This document shows, one piece after another, positions 63,963 through 64,000 of a stretch of DNA of 64,000 nucleotides. The translations under genes were made by a program, and so were the position numbers. The first letter of the stretch is position 1. Every line of letters begins with the position of its first letter. The stretch is from Asterias rubens (taxonomy: Eukaryota; Echinodermata; Asteroidea; Forcipulatida; Asteriidae): contig NC_047064.1 in the NCBI RefSeq assembly GCF_902459465.1, forward strand, positions 2,382,762-2,446,761, written 5' to 3'. A model generated the notes under the pieces. It was given only the letters and a program-made list of their open reading frames with translations, was not told the origin of the DNA and did not search any database.

Positions 63963-64000
63963 GGGTGGTTAGTGTGTAAGGCGCTCGCCTCTCATCACTG
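63963..64000 (+). mobile_element. tRNA-derived SINE, head (cut by window end)
   Basis: GGGTGGTTAGTGTGTAAGGC and GCTCGCCTCTCATCAC match the head of the 1086 SINE. It begins about 21 nt after the AARSD1 exon 6 donor. Confidence 0.8.

Overview
This is a eukaryotic nuclear window with intron-rich genes (GT-AG introns, mostly 0.3-3 kb), AT-rich intergenic DNA and many short non-autonomous transposons. Protein similarity to vertebrate orthologues is moderate and the gene complement is of animal type. With the repeat content, this suggests an invertebrate deuterostome. An echinoderm, most likely a sea star, is my inference and is not proven by the sequence.

Layout. (1) 952-12663, plus strand: the last 15 coding exons of a VPS13A/C-type bridge-like lipid transfer protein, closest to VPS13C, followed by a 3' UTR to about 15.1 kb. 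The gene starts before the window. (2) 15.93-17.01 kb: a degenerate minisatellite split by a MITE. (3) 22474-33215, minus strand: a complete enhancer-of-polycomb gene (EPC1/EPC2 orthologue), 14 coding exons, 817 codons, with reading phases consistent at every junction. (4) 33.2-41.2 kb: intergenic DNA made largely of transposon remnants. (5) 41196-58250, minus strand: an MBD5/MBD6 orthologue, 8 coding exons, about 2772 residues. It has an N-terminal methyl-CpG-binding-like domain, one 7.3-kb exon carrying a 33-nt tandem array, and a C-terminal PWWP domain. (6) 58734-63941 and beyond, plus strand: the first six coding exons of AARSD1, an alanyl-tRNA editing enzyme, in head-to-head arrangement with the MBD5/6 gene. 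The gene runs off the right edge.

How they relate. The MBD5/6 and EPC products are both chromatin factors (PR-DUB-associated and NuA4/TIP60, respectively). They lie in tandem on the same strand in the same order as human MBD5-EPC2 on 2q23.1, so this looks like an old conserved gene pair. VPS13 (lipid transfer at membrane contacts) and AARSD1 (translation fidelity) are unrelated neighbours.

Mobile DNA. At least three related MITE families have TTAA flanks and AG...CT ends, resembling the Kolobok/T2 type. There is also a hAT MITE with a perfect 8-bp target duplication, a 244-bp TIR element, hairpin elements with CTCF-like ends, tRNA-derived SINEs and a 5'-truncated CR1/Jockey-like LINE. Several of these lie within 7-25 bp of splice sites of the host genes. 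I saw no bacterial genes, CRISPR array, rRNA or convincing functional tRNA gene.
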